Source of the DNA: Tenacibaculum sp. 190130A14a | GTDB taxonomy: Bacteria > Bacteroidota > Bacteroidia > Flavobacteriales > Flavobacteriaceae | Reading direction: 5' to 3' | Length of the DNA: 64,000 bases | Assembly: GCF_964048965.1 (NCBI RefSeq) | Contig: NZ_OZ040189.1 | Span: 2,542,001-2,606,000 of the forward strand | Part shown: piece after piece, positions 35,139-43,639 of the stretch | Layout: each line of letters opens with the position of its first letter | Position numbering within the stretch: position 1 is the stretch's first letter | Position numbers and translations under genes: made by a program | The notes under the pieces: generated by a model | The model's database searches: none | Seen by the model: only the letters and a program-made list of their open reading frames with translations | Told to the model about the DNA's origin: nothing

Positions 35139-36137
35139 TTAAAGTAACTCCCCTTCCTCATTTATAAATCTGTAAATTTTCTTTATCTTAAGATATAGTC
35201 TAGAAAAAAACAATTTCCTCTCTACTTCTGAATTACCAGATATTTTTTTTGACAACTTAGTTCTATCTTCAAAATGCATTGAAACTTCATCACATGTTTT
35301 ATCATCATCTACTTTAAAAAATGACAAGGGTCCATAAGGTATTAATAGTCCTTTTGTGTTATCTGATTTAAATAATATACTTCCATCTAATGACACCAAA
35401 TTACTATAGAACATCTCCAACCTAGCACCTCCTTCACCTTCCCTATGTTCTTTTCTAGCTTGATCTTCAATAGTTCTTAGCAATTTCTCTAAATCATCCA
35501 ACACCTTTAGTGCTTCTTCTTTAGTCAATAAATTAATTCCACAATAATAGTAGATTAAATTTAATGTACTATCGATCGTAAAATCATTCCAAAATTCAAT
35601 ACATTCAACCTCCTTAAATAAATGAGTAAAACACGTTAACTCATATAACAAACTGGATGAGATTTTAAACTCACTTAATGAGATTCTTTTTTTTAATAAC
35701 TTTTTATTAACACCACAACAATATAGCATAGAAAATACTCTAAATTTCATCAAAAGACTATCTTTTGGCAAATAATAAAGAGGTAATTCTTTTGCTGCAT
35801 ATAACATAACAGCATTTCTTTTTCTCCTATATATATTAGCAAACCTTTTTCCTTCTTCAAAAAAACGCTCTAAACTATCAACGGTATAGTCATTTCCCTT
35901 CCTCTCAAGTGTTATCAAATTACTTTGACCAAAATTACAAACAGTATTTAAGGAAATATTATAGTGTCTTGCAAGCACTACAACTTCATTGAAAGTTAAT
36001 TGCGTCAAGTTTTTAACTCTTCTATACGCAGCATCATAGTTTATATCTAAAGTATCTGCAATTTCATCAATCATAGATATATTATCTGGTATCTTTTTTT
36101 TAATAGACGCAAACAAATTCTTAATTTCAATATTCAT
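35139..36137 (-). CDS. HTH-containing protein of unknown role
   Basis: 332 aa. The N-terminal ~70 residues look like a helix-turn-helix (SMIDEIADTLDINYDAAYRRVKNLTQLTFNEVVVLARHYN). The rest is helix-rich, with a LysArg-rich segment KRFANIYRRKRNAVMLYAA and no membrane span. Similar regulators of ~300 aa with an XRE-like N-terminus and a helical C-terminus are frequent in Flavobacteriia, but I cannot name the family. It is flanked by long non-coding DNA on its 5' side (36138-38007), which holds a candidate small-RNA array. Confidence 0.65.
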   Translation of the reverse strand: MNIEIKNLFASIKKKIPDNISMIDEIADTLDINYDAAYRRVKNLTQLTFNEVVVLARHYNISLNTVCNFGQSNLITLERKGNDYTVDSLERFFEEGKRFANIYRRKRNAVMLYAAKELPLYYLPKDSLLMKFRVFSMLYCCGVNKKLLKKRISLSEFKISSSLLYELTCFTHLFKEVECIEFWNDFTIDSTLNLIYYYCGINLLTKEEALKVLDDLEKLLRTIEDQARKEHREGEGGARLEMFYSNLVSLDGSILFKSDNTKGLLIPYGPLSFFKVDDDKTCDEVSMHFEDRTKLSKKISGNSEVERKLFFSRLYLKIKKIYRFINEEGELL

Positions 36138-36550
36138 TTCTAACTATTTAAAATTTGTAAAAAGAAAATTGCCCTTATTTTTTTGGGGCATTATATGCAA
36201 TCAAATTCTCTTCTTTTTTAACACATAGCGGAATCACTAATATTTCATTTAGACATTTATCAAATACTATGATAATGTTTATTCTATTTAAACTCCCTAA
36301 TATTTCTTGAACCTCAGAACAGTTTAAAAAATAAAATTTAGTATATCTATCTTTTTAAATTAGTTTTCATAAAATATAGTTCAATTTAACCATCGTTTAA
36401 GTTCGGCTAAATTTAACAATTCTTTAAATATACCTGAATTAAACAATTACATGTAAAACTCTATTTTTATTATTAAAAACATAACTAAAGTGTTAATTTT
36501 ATTTTTTTTATTTAACACAAAACAAAATTCAAAAAATGTATTTATTACAA

Positions 36551-36580
36551 TTTGTATGAGTTTATTAAAGTATATATTTG
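36551..36580 (+). promoter_or_regulatory. Consensus Bacteroidota promoter with no downstream gene
   Basis: TTTG (36551-36554), 18-base spacer, TATATTTG (36573-36580): a complete match to the -33/-7 consensus of Bacteroidota. Transcription would begin about 36586, right inside the first arm of an inverted repeat. There is no coding frame downstream, so the product would be a structured RNA. Confidence 0.6.
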
Positions 36581-36583
36581 AAC

Positions 36584-36659
36584 TAGTTAGGGTTATTCTT
36601 TTGTCCCCTATTTGACTTTTCCCTTTAAATTACTATAAATAAAAGAACAACCCTAACTA
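36584..36659 (+). ncRNA. Candidate structured RNA: 19-bp hairpin
   Basis: Arms of 19 bases, TAGTTAGGGTTATTCTTTT and AAAAGAACAACCCTAACTA, pair with one wobble position across a 38-base loop. The 5' arm coincides with the predicted start of transcription from the promoter at 36551-36580. No T-run follows on the plus strand, so it is not a simple terminator. An end of a degraded mobile element is the alternative. Confidence 0.35.
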
Positions 36660-37106
36660 AATAAAATCAATAAAATAGTTTCCTAACAAGATTAGAGTTT
36701 TCACACATTATATTGATTTTAATTCTCTATTATAGCTAAACTTCAATTTCCATAAAAAATGAAAACATCATTTTATATTAATAACTATAGGCAACAAAAC
36801 CATCTTAATTATAAATATCATTTCTATAATTAAATTAAAATATTTAATCTCTAGAAAGCATTTAAAACTACTCTATCATATAAAAATCTTATTTATCATT
36901 CACTAAAAAATTAAAGCAATTCTTTTTCTTAATTATATAAGTATTTAAACTTTCTATATTCCAAGCTATATGAACGAGAATATAATTTTACATCTATTTT
37001 CTTTATTCTTTTTGCAACTTACTCAACTTTGATTTAACTTAACAGACAACTGATATTGTTTAACTAAACCATATGGTAAAACAAGATTAATTGGATGCTT
37101 TCTTTT

Positions 37107-37195
37107 AAAAAAAGACACATGTAAAAACATGTGCCTCAAGCTATATTTCAAGTTGTATATGGATACATTACTACCCCGAAACGTATCTTATTATA
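37107..37195 (-). ncRNA. Candidate small RNA, unit 1
   Basis: Predicted transcript of about 89 bases from just downstream of TACCTTGC (minus, 37208-37201) to the T-run at 37113-37107. Ends in a hairpin ACATGTTTTTACATGT extended by GGC/GTC with one wobble. Contains GGGGTAGTAATGTATC. The ATG there opens only a 6-codon frame. Confidence 0.45.
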
Positions 37196-37316
37196 CATGG
37201 GCAAGGTATTAAGAACCTCTAAAAGAAGTAACTTGATTTTTACAAATGAGAAAAATAAAAAAGTAGTATTTACAAATACATACAAAACAACTACTCAAAC
37301 AGACACATTAAACCAT

Positions 37317-37406
37317 AAAAAAAGGCACATATATTATATGTGCCCTAAAATTCATGAATATTTGTCGATACATTACCCTTCAAAAAATGCATCAAATTAC
37401 TACTCT
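37317..37406 (-). ncRNA. Candidate small RNA, unit 2
   Basis: Predicted transcript of about 90 bases after TATTTTTG (minus, 37419-37412; exact consensus), ending in a GGCACATATA/TATATGTGCC hairpin and seven T. Contains AAGGGTAATGTATC. No frame conserved with the other units. Confidence 0.5.
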
Positions 37407-37488
37407 AAGACCAAAAATATAAAGAACCTTGAAAAAACTTAACTCGTTATTTACAAACTGCACTAAAAAAAAAGTATTATTCACAAAT

Positions 37489-37579
37489 AAAAAAAGGCAC
37501 ATTTAAAAATGTGCCTAAAACTAATCAACATTATGATATTCTATTGATACATCTATACCCCGCGATATACCAAACTACT
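37489..37579 (-). ncRNA. Candidate small RNA, unit 3
   Basis: Predicted transcript of about 91 bases after TACTTTAG (minus, 37592-37585), ending in an AGGCACAT/ATGTGCCT hairpin and seven T. Contains CGGGGTATAGATGTATC; the ATG there reads three codons to a stop. The GTTA box is absent in this unit. Confidence 0.45.
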
Positions 37580-37746
37580 TGTTGCTAAAGTATAAATAAC
37601 CTTATGAACGATATTTCATTTATTTACAAACAGAACAATAAAAAAAATTAAATTTCACAAACAAGTATTTTAGATCATTGTCTTATTCCTTTTCGAATGT
37701 CCACAACCTTTAGAAAATGAGATCGCTTCTTAAATCATACTTTAAT

Positions 37747-37824
37747 AAAAAAGACACATCATTTGGATGTGCCTTTCATAAATCAACTGTTTATATATTT
37801 TAACACAATCAAGATGCGTTAACT
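37747..37824 (-). ncRNA. Candidate small RNA, unit 4
   Basis: Predicted transcript of about 78 bases after TAGTTTTG (minus, 37837-37830; exact consensus), with GTTA 20 bases further upstream, ending in a GGCACATC/GATGTGTC hairpin and six T. The internal block reads AGTTAACGCATCTTG and is the most diverged. Confidence 0.5.
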
Positions 37825-38007
37825 ATATCCAAAACTAGAAAGAATTTCTAAAAGTAATAACTTAAAATTTACAAATTAATCAATCCTAAAAAGCACTCTT
37901 TGCAATTACTCTGAAATATATTACATAAAATATTATTTGCTCTCTTTCCTATTTCTTTTCCAATAAACTTGATAAGTTTTTGTCTTTAAATTCAAAAGTA
38001 TTCCGAG

Positions 38008-38616
38008 TTAAAATTCTATATCTGTTAATTTTTCATTTCCATAATATAATTCAGCTGTATTTACATTGAATGGAACCGTAAAAAAGATGCTTATTCGCCT
38101 TTTCTTAAAAGCTTCAGGTTCAAAATAAGTTATATGAAGCTCGGGACTTTTAGTTGTTCCATAATTAATTGGAACTTGAAATGTATTATATCCTGGAAAG
38201 TCAAAATCAATAAAACTATCTTTTACAGTATCATCATAACGGATACCATATCTAACATTTACATTTTTATCTTTAGAAAGCCTATTAAAAGGAATAACAC
38301 TAGCAACATATTGATAAGAGATATCTGTAGGTCTTATTTTTAACTTATTCTTTACGTCTAGGAGAATAAATTTATTTATATCAAAATCTCTTTTCGTTTT
38401 ATCTAAAGTCATCATTTTGACTTTAACGTAAATTCTTTTCAATTTATTCTTGGACTTCGTGTTTAACTTAACTGGTGTCCAAATAGAATTTTTACTAATT
38501 TCTTTAGTCCAGTGATATTTTATAGCAATATTCTCTTTTTCCAGTTCTAACTCTTGGGAGTTCATAGAATTTAATGCAGATACACACAATAATATCAATA
38601 ACAATTTCTTTTTCAT
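38008..38616 (-). CDS. Exported hypothetical protein
   Basis: 202 aa from ATG 38616-38614 (MKKKLLLILLCVSALNSMNSQ...), which gives a proper signal peptide; the longer frame to 38730 runs through a tRNA remnant and a terminator and is rejected. The mature part is beta-rich with paired aromatic/charged strands (NIAIKYHWTKEISKNSIWTPV, KRIYVKVKMMTLDKT, VPFNRLSKDKNV). No family recognised. It is the last chromosomal gene before the ICE; its promoter region is shared with the tRNA-Arg remnant terminator. Confidence 0.7.
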   Translation of the reverse strand: MKKKLLLILLCVSALNSMNSQELELEKENIAIKYHWTKEISKNSIWTPVKLNTKSKNKLKRIYVKVKMMTLDKTKRDFDINKFILLDVKNKLKIRPTDISYQYVASVIPFNRLSKDKNVNVRYGIRYDDTVKDSFIDFDFPGYNTFQVPINYGTTKSPELHITYFEPEAFKKRRISIFFTVPFNVNTAELYYGNEKLTDIEF

Positions 38617-38635
38617 AATTACATTTTTTTTAAAC

Positions 38636-38665
38636 AAAAAAGCCTTACTAAAACTAGTAAGGCTT
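38636..38665 (-). terminator. Terminator of the tRNA-Arg gene
   Basis: Minus strand: AAGCCTTACTAG / TTTTAGTAAGGCTT with a short loop and TTTTTTG, directly after the tRNA 3' end. Same core as 28572-28619, so this is original chromosomal sequence. Confidence 0.75.
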
Positions 38666-38669
38666 ATTG

Positions 38670-38713
38670 TGATCGCGACAGGATTCGAACCTGTGACCGT
38701 CTGCTTAGAAGGC
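38670..38713 (-). pseudogene. 3' fragment of tRNA-Arg(TCT): ICE attachment site
   Basis: Minus strand has the anticodon loop CTTCTAA (anticodon TCT), the right half of the anticodon stem GCAGA, variable loop, an intact T-arm ACAGG-TTCGAAT-CCTGT and the acceptor strand CGCGATC plus discriminator A. The D-arm, acceptor 5' strand and the left anticodon stem are replaced by unrelated AT-rich sequence. So this is a severed tRNA end left by integration of the element whose integrase starts 170 bases to the right; the intact gene should lie at the other end, outside the window. Confidence 0.8.
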
Positions 38714-38824
38714 TGAAAAAATTTAAGCACTTGAAAATTTCAAAAATTATACTTTATTGATAATCAGTATTTTAATAAATTTTATTTCGATTTAATTTTA
38801 ATTAAAGTCAAAACGATTCAAAAA

Positions 38825-38845
38825 AAAGTGTGCACAAAGTGTGCA
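38825..38845. repeat. Tandem 10-bp direct repeat before the integrase
   Basis: AAAGTGTGCA occurs twice, at 38825-38834 and 38836-38845, one helical turn apart, between the attachment site and the integrase start. Good candidate for arm-type binding by integrase or excisionase. Confidence 0.5.
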
Positions 38846-38883
38846 TTTTTTTTCCTAACTTTAATAGAAAATTAGGGCTAAAA

Positions 38884-40143
38884 ATGGCACGTGTAAGACT
38901 CGTTTTAGATACCAGAGAATCATCAAAAAGTAGTACAACTGGATTGTATCCAATTGCGCTACGTGTCTTCCATCGTAAAGCCAGACTTATACGCCTTTCA
39001 TTTTATACTTCTAATGTCGGTTGGGATTCTACATTAACCAAATTCAAAAAATCTGCCTTAGCAAATAAAAACCAAAATTGTGATTACATAAATAAAGAGC
39101 TATATACACTACTCCACAAAGCCAAAAAACTACTTGATGAACTTGGAGAATCACTTAAATCAATTCATGTTGATAGTCTTGTAGAACATATAAAGTTAAT
39201 CTGGGAAGAAGGTGAACAATCGACTATAAAAAAGAAAATAATCAACAATATTTCTTTAGAGGAATGGGGAAAAACATTAATCGCACGAAAACTAAAAGCT
39301 AAGAAACCAGGAACCGCAAAATGGTATAGAGGAGGAATTGATGCGATTAAAAAATTTAATGCAGATAACGATATCAAGCTCTATGATATTACTGTTACAT
39401 TTTTAACGGACTTTCAAGCTCATCATGAGCATATTGGAAATTCTAATAACTGTATTAGCTCTTACCTAAGAGCAGTCAGAGCCATATATAATAGTGCCAT
39501 TAAGGAAGATGAGTTTGAACCTATTAAAAACTCATTTATCCATTACAAAATTCCAAAGTCAGGAAGAACTAAAAAACGTGGAATTTCAAAAGAGAAGATT
39601 CTATCCATACGAAAACTTCATTATGAAATAGACTCGGAACTATGGCATACAAAAAATTATGCGTTAACTATGTTCAACTGTCGAGGAATGAACTTTATAG
39701 ACTTAGCTAAATTAAAGGTAAATGCAATTAATAATGAGCGATTGCAATATGGACGAAGTAAAACTGGAGAGCCTCTGTCTGTAAAAATTACTGATGAGCT
39801 TGCTCAAATTTTAAACTATTACCTCACAAGAGAAAAAGATGAAGATGATTTCATTTTCCCTGTTGGATATGATGGAAGTCCCGAAACCTATAAACATTAT
39901 CTTTCACATAGGAGACGCGTCAATAAACTATTAAAAATAATTGCAAAAGATGCAGGAATCGAAGAAAACCTAACTACATACACTATAAGACATTCCTGGG
40001 CAACAATAGCAAAATACATGGGGATTTCTACTGAAGTAATTAGTGAAAGCTTAGGGCATAATTCATTAAAAACTACTGAAATATATCTTAAAAGTTTTCA
40101 TAACGACGTTTTAGATGAAGCTAATAAAATGATCGTCAGCTAG
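38884..40143 (+). CDS. Tyrosine recombinase (ICE integrase)
   Basis: 419 aa from ATG 38884 (MARVRLVLDTR, the usual start in Bacteroidota integrases; the longer GTG frame from 38830 starts inside the direct repeats). N-terminal arm-binding domain with ALRVFHRKARLIRLSFYT, SAM-like core-binding domain about 110-215, catalytic domain about 220-419 with Arg in FNCRGMNFIDLAKL (about 266), YTIRHSWATIAKYMG (Arg/His about 368-369), LGHNSLKTTEIYLKSF with the nucleophile Tyr about 402. The first His of the canonical HxxR is Tyr here, as in many CTnDOT-like enzymes. Integrates next to a tRNA-Arg end. Confidence 0.92.
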   Translation: MARVRLVLDTRESSKSSTTGLYPIALRVFHRKARLIRLSFYTSNVGWDSTLTKFKKSALANKNQNCDYINKELYTLLHKAKKLLDELGESLKSIHVDSLVEHIKLIWEEGEQSTIKKKIINNISLEEWGKTLIARKLKAKKPGTAKWYRGGIDAIKKFNADNDIKLYDITVTFLTDFQAHHEHIGNSNNCISSYLRAVRAIYNSAIKEDEFEPIKNSFIHYKIPKSGRTKKRGISKEKILSIRKLHYEIDSELWHTKNYALTMFNCRGMNFIDLAKLKVNAINNERLQYGRSKTGEPLSVKITDELAQILNYYLTREKDEDDFIFPVGYDGSPETYKHYLSHRRRVNKLLKIIAKDAGIEENLTTYTIRHSWATIAKYMGISTEVISESLGHNSLKTTEIYLKSFHNDVLDEANKMIVS

Positions 40144-40156
40144 AATATTCTTTTTG

Positions 40157-41140
40157 TTACAGTCCTAGTTCTTTTAATCTTGCAAAAACCTCTGCCATTG
40201 ATTCACCTTCTTCAAGAGGTCGTTCAGATTCCTGTTTAGTTGTCAAATATGATTCAAGAGCACTTTTTGAACCAAACATAAATTTTTCTGAATTCTGCAT
40301 TTGTGAATAGTTGGCTGTTAATTTTTCTATTTCTGAAAAAGGCCTTTTGCTTATTCTTCTCCATATTCTATTTAGAAGCCCTTCTGGGCATTCAGGCATC
40401 AACATTAAAATATGCTGAGAATCTAACGGAAGCTTTAATATGTTCGATGGGTCAAATGGAGCAAATCTTTCAGGTTTATTATTTGACGCAATTACAGGAT
40501 TATCACTAGTTACTAATTCTAAATTTTCATCATCAATTTTTATAACACAGATTGAATCATTTTTAAGTCTTACTTTAATCAGCTCGATAGCAACTTCTAA
40601 TTGCGTTATAATCATTCCTGGTTGTCTTTCTTTATTATAATCTCTTGTAAACTCTTCAAGATTTTTTCCAGCTATAGACACTTTTTCATCCCCAAAAGTG
40701 AAATAATCTTTCCCCGTTTGTTTACAGAGCGCGAAAGCTTGTTTAAAAGCCCTCCTCATTAGATCTCTACTGGCATTTACCCATTTAGTTGTTCTATAAT
40801 ACATTGTAACCACTGTAGAAATGATTAATTCTCTTTCTTCGTTTGTTAGCTCTGTTTTATCTGGATCTGTTAAAATTTGATAAATTGCATCATAATGTTG
40901 CTCAAGTTCATCAGAGTAGAATCTCTCAACTGCCATTTTTTGTTCAACCGTTTCTCCTGGGAGTGTATAAAGATGTTTTTCTAAAGCAACATTCTTGATA
41001 TTCGATTGAAAAATAGCTTCTTTTTTTATTGCTTTTTCAGGAAGAGCATGAATAAGATATTCTTGTCCATCTTGAATACTAAAGTGCTTTAGATAAGTTC
41101 TAGGAACAAAGTGTTGACGCTTAACTAAATTTCCTGACAT
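40157..41140 (-). CDS. DUF4238 protein
   Basis: 327 aa, soluble. The N-terminal KRQHFVPRTYLKHFS is the DUF4238 hallmark; the HF...Y and the later LVTSDNPVI motif (about 200) complete the pattern. DUF4238 proteins occur in mobile elements and defence-rich regions; a nuclease role has been suggested for the family but is not established. Here it sits between integrase and traN, in the cargo slot next to the attachment site, where defence genes are common. No partner gene adjacent. Confidence 0.8.
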   Translation of the reverse strand: MSGNLVKRQHFVPRTYLKHFSIQDGQEYLIHALPEKAIKKEAIFQSNIKNVALEKHLYTLPGETVEQKMAVERFYSDELEQHYDAIYQILTDPDKTELTNEERELIISTVVTMYYRTTKWVNASRDLMRRAFKQAFALCKQTGKDYFTFGDEKVSIAGKNLEEFTRDYNKERQPGMIITQLEVAIELIKVRLKNDSICVIKIDDENLELVTSDNPVIASNNKPERFAPFDPSNILKLPLDSQHILMLMPECPEGLLNRIWRRISKRPFSEIEKLTANYSQMQNSEKFMFGSKSALESYLTTKQESERPLEEGESMAEVFARLKELGL

Positions 41141-41227
41141 AATATTTCCTTTTTAAATAAAGTTTGTCAAATCTATAAAAATATACAGTTATCACACTTC
41201 AAACTACGCATATAATAAAATAGACCA

Positions 41228-42028
41228 TCAATTAAATTTTAGAACCACTTTTCTATTACCCTTTAGTTCTTGAAGTTCTATTTCTAGTCTCTCATTATCT
41301 CCAAGAACGAACTTTGGTAATACAAAAACAAATCGGTTCGAATCCTTGTTTTTAATCATACCTAAAAGTTCGTGTTCATAAACAACTTTCTGTAGTAGTT
41401 TTTGATATGAAGATTTCCTTCTTTTATTACCATTAACGCGATAAATATTCAAGTAATCAATCTCGAAATCGATTCCAGAGTTGTTGGAAAACTCTAAAAC
41501 CAAATAGACTTCATCACCTTGATATACCATCTTTTGTAGACGTAATTTTAGTCCTTTCTTTCGTTTAGTTTTTAGATTTTCCGACTTTAATTTCAAGAGA
41601 TATTTACTAAACTTCTCAAAAAACGAAACTCTTTTCCTTTCTTCAGAAATTGGCAGTATACCTGGCTTTTCTTTTATAGTCTTTCTCATTTCATTACCAA
41701 TACTTTCCATATCACCAACAAAATAATTCAACTTTGGAAGATTTCTTCTATACCTAAGTATGTAGGAATAAATACGACCATCATTGGTAACAGTTAATAA
41801 ATTACTATCAGTTCCTGGTTGCGCCTGTAGTAACCCAAAGTATTGCTCTTTTTCACGATTGTATGTAAACACAAAATGTGAAGCTCCAGTAATGCCCTGT
41901 CTGATAGGTTTAGGAAAAAACAGTGCTACATTTTTATGCTCATTGGCATAAATAGTGTCTAATTGTTGTTGTGCATTTAGAGTTGAACAAATTAAAGCAA
42001 ACAACAATGTAATTATATATTTATTCAT
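41228..42028 (-). CDS. traN: Conjugative transfer protein TraN (DUF4138)
   Basis: 266 aa with signal peptide (1-19). TraN signature strands NVALFFPKPIRQGITGASHFVF and GLLQAQPGTDSNLLTVTNDGRIYSYILRYR place it with Bacteroidota TraN, the VirB9-like component of the transfer channel. Last gene of the tra run traE-F-G-I-J-K-M-N. The C-terminal part has KMVYQGDEVYLVLEFSNNSGIDFEIDYL, the usual beta domain. Confidence 0.9.
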   Translation of the reverse strand: MNKYIITLLFALICSTLNAQQQLDTIYANEHKNVALFFPKPIRQGITGASHFVFTYNREKEQYFGLLQAQPGTDSNLLTVTNDGRIYSYILRYRRNLPKLNYFVGDMESIGNEMRKTIKEKPGILPISEERKRVSFFEKFSKYLLKLKSENLKTKRKKGLKLRLQKMVYQGDEVYLVLEFSNNSGIDFEIDYLNIYRVNGNKRRKSSYQKLLQKVVYEHELLGMIKNKDSNRFVFVLPKFVLGDNERLEIELQELKGNRKVVLKFN

Positions 42029-42044
42029 AAGAGTGAGTTTTTAA

Positions 42045-42983
42045 TTATCTCTTTGAGATTTTTAAGATTAATTGATAGTTATCCGCAATCGTAACCCTTA
42101 CATTACGATTGTTACGTTGGAATAGTTTTTTGATTCCAGAAACTTGCGGTATACCTGGAACATTTACATCGTTGATTGCATCACCAATTAATTGCTGTCT
42201 AACTTCAGCTCTAAAACTATTCTCTATGTAAATACCTTCACTTCCATCTTGATAATCGTGCGCTGTAAGTTTCACAGGTTGATGATTGATATGCTCAATA
42301 GAAATGATTGTGCGATTGGGCTGAAACTTTACAAATCCATAAATAGATGAATTCTTTAATAAATGCTTTCCATTTATGGTGGCATCTTTCATCAAGCGCA
42401 TCTGCAATCTAAAATTTTGACGAACCGTTTGTTTCCCATCAACACGAACAAATATTTCGGAATCTGTGTTTTGGTTCATCACGATTTCATTCTTTACTGG
42501 ACTAGATGCAAAAAAGAGTTGATGTTCTAAACCTAATTCTTTGGCTTCAACAGCTGTTTCCTGTTTTTCGATTTTTGAAACCGTGTCTTTTTTAATTTTA
42601 ATAATCGGTTTGGTGGGAAGTTTTGGCTTTCGATAAGAAGCGTTTGTATAGTTTATTTTTCCTTGATTGTAGATGCTATCGATCATTCGTTTCTTTTCTT
42701 TCTCCAAAAGATTTGAGTCATATACTCCTGTAGAATCCAATAACTGTTCATCATAGATACTTGGCGCATTAGTTTGTCGTACTTCTTTTAAATCGTCTAA
42801 AGCCTCTAATTTGGACTTATATTCCTTTTGCTCGTCTTCCAGTTTCGGAACAGGAATTTGATTATTTTCAATAGTGGTTTCTTCCTCACCGCTAAAGTTA
42901 ATAGCGTAATAAGAACCAATGAACAATACTACACAAAGTATCAATCCCGCGAAAACTATTTTATTCTTGTCCATTTTCATCAT
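42045..42983 (-). CDS. traM: Conjugative transfer protein TraM
   Basis: 312 aa. N-terminal transmembrane helix (about 9-27), long Glu/Lys-rich periplasmic linker (30-150), C-terminal VirB10-like domain with FRLQMRLMKDATINGKHLLKNSSIYGFV and SIYGFVKFQPNRTIISIEHINHQPV. Equivalent of VirB10 in the CTnDOT-type secretion channel. It lies 16 bases upstream of traN and 8 bases after traK; no traL gene is present between traK and traM. Confidence 0.9.
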   Translation of the reverse strand: MMKMDKNKIVFAGLILCVVLFIGSYYAINFSGEEETTIENNQIPVPKLEDEQKEYKSKLEALDDLKEVRQTNAPSIYDEQLLDSTGVYDSNLLEKEKKRMIDSIYNQGKINYTNASYRKPKLPTKPIIKIKKDTVSKIEKQETAVEAKELGLEHQLFFASSPVKNEIVMNQNTDSEIFVRVDGKQTVRQNFRLQMRLMKDATINGKHLLKNSSIYGFVKFQPNRTIISIEHINHQPVKLTAHDYQDGSEGIYIENSFRAEVRQQLIGDAINDVNVPGIPQVSGIKKLFQRNNRNVRVTIADNYQLILKISKR

Positions 42984-42991
42984 AATATTCT

Positions 42992-43624
42992 TTATTTATT
43001 GCCCATTATGGGCTCATAATCTTCTAGTTTTTTAAGTTGATTTTCAAAAAAGTTGGTAATCAATAATCCGTGCGTATTCTTTGGAAAGTTGCGATTCACA
43101 TGGATTAAGTTTCCTGAAGTTGTTAGCTCATAGGTATCTACTACAGATCCTCTATTAATTTGAAAAATGGTTTTTGTCTCGAACCCATAGGGTTCATTTT
43201 GTAAGTCAATTTTGGTATCGATACTTATTACTTTCTGAACTAATGAGTACTGGAGTAATCTGTTGTATACTCCATCCGCTTTTTTCTGTCTATACAATGC
43301 ATCTACAGAACTATTTCCGAGCCACAGCGCCTTTTCTAAATTCTTTTCATAGTTACTAGCATCGATATTATAGAAATAGTTATGAAACAAATCTAAATGC
43401 GCCAATGTTTCTACGCCCAAATTTTCTAATTGAGAAACCATCTTCAATGGAATAACACTTCCGTCTCCATTTACCACAAAGGCACTATTAACAGTTTCTT
43501 TATGCAGTTTCATAACCATTAGTACAGAAACAATGCAAGTAACAACTGTTGCGATTACCACAGTCAACACAATGAAGCGATTTAACTTCAGTACATTGTA
43601 AATATTTTTATACGGTGTTTTCAT
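42992..43624 (-). CDS. traK: Conjugative transfer protein TraK
   Basis: 210 aa. Short N-terminus then one transmembrane helix (about 15-36), periplasmic VirB8-like domain (DGSVIPLKMVSQLENLGVETLAHLDLFHNYFYNID, spread over ~40 residues). Typical TraK length of ~205-210. Follows traJ after 15 bases. Confidence 0.9.
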   Translation of the reverse strand: MKTPYKNIYNVLKLNRFIVLTVVIATVVTCIVSVLMVMKLHKETVNSAFVVNGDGSVIPLKMVSQLENLGVETLAHLDLFHNYFYNIDASNYEKNLEKALWLGNSSVDALYRQKKADGVYNRLLQYSLVQKVISIDTKIDLQNEPYGFETKTIFQINRGSVVDTYELTTSGNLIHVNRNFPKNTHGLLITNFFENQLKKLEDYEPIMGNK

Positions 43625-43639
43625 TTTAAAAAGTTGATT

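Larger units (their letters stand above)
36138..37106. other. Long AT-rich non-coding region
   Basis: Nearly 1 kb without a supportable gene, richer in A+T than its surroundings. It contains one well-formed promoter followed by a 19-bp inverted repeat (36551-36659, listed separately). The first ~60 bases upstream of 36137 should contain the HTH gene promoter, but no clear box is seen. Confidence 0.5.
37107..37875 (-). repeat. Four tandem ~140-bp units with promoter-like boxes and terminators
   Basis: Units at 37107-37246, 37317-37457, 37489-37630 and 37747-37875 (140, 141, 142 and 129 bases). Read on the minus strand each has, in order: TTTGTAAAT-like box; AAGTTA or GAGTTA (3 of 4 units) exactly 20 bases before a TAnnTTTG-like box (TACCTTGC, TATTTTTG, TACTTTAG, TAGTTTTG) that follows a GGTTCTT-like block; a GGGGTA...ATGTATC-like block; a hairpin G(G/A)CACAT/ATGTGCC; and a T6-7 run. 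Bodies are diverged but the spacing is kept, which points to selection on four separate transcription units rather than a fresh duplication. Confidence 0.65.

Noticed and set aside
37131..37442. 103-codon plus-strand frame across the small-RNA array
   Set aside because: It spans two hairpins and T-runs, its residues have no conserved pattern, and the repeat structure explains the region better.
37107..37875. CRISPR array
   Set aside because: Only four units, ~140 bp long, diverged inside, with irregular gaps and no cas genes in the window.
38670..38713. Functional tRNA gene
   Set aside because: D-arm, 5' acceptor strand and left anticodon stem are missing.
38008..38730. 240-aa version of the exported hypothetical protein
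   Set aside because: The first 38 codons run through the tRNA remnant and its terminator; the ATG at 38616 gives a proper signal peptide.
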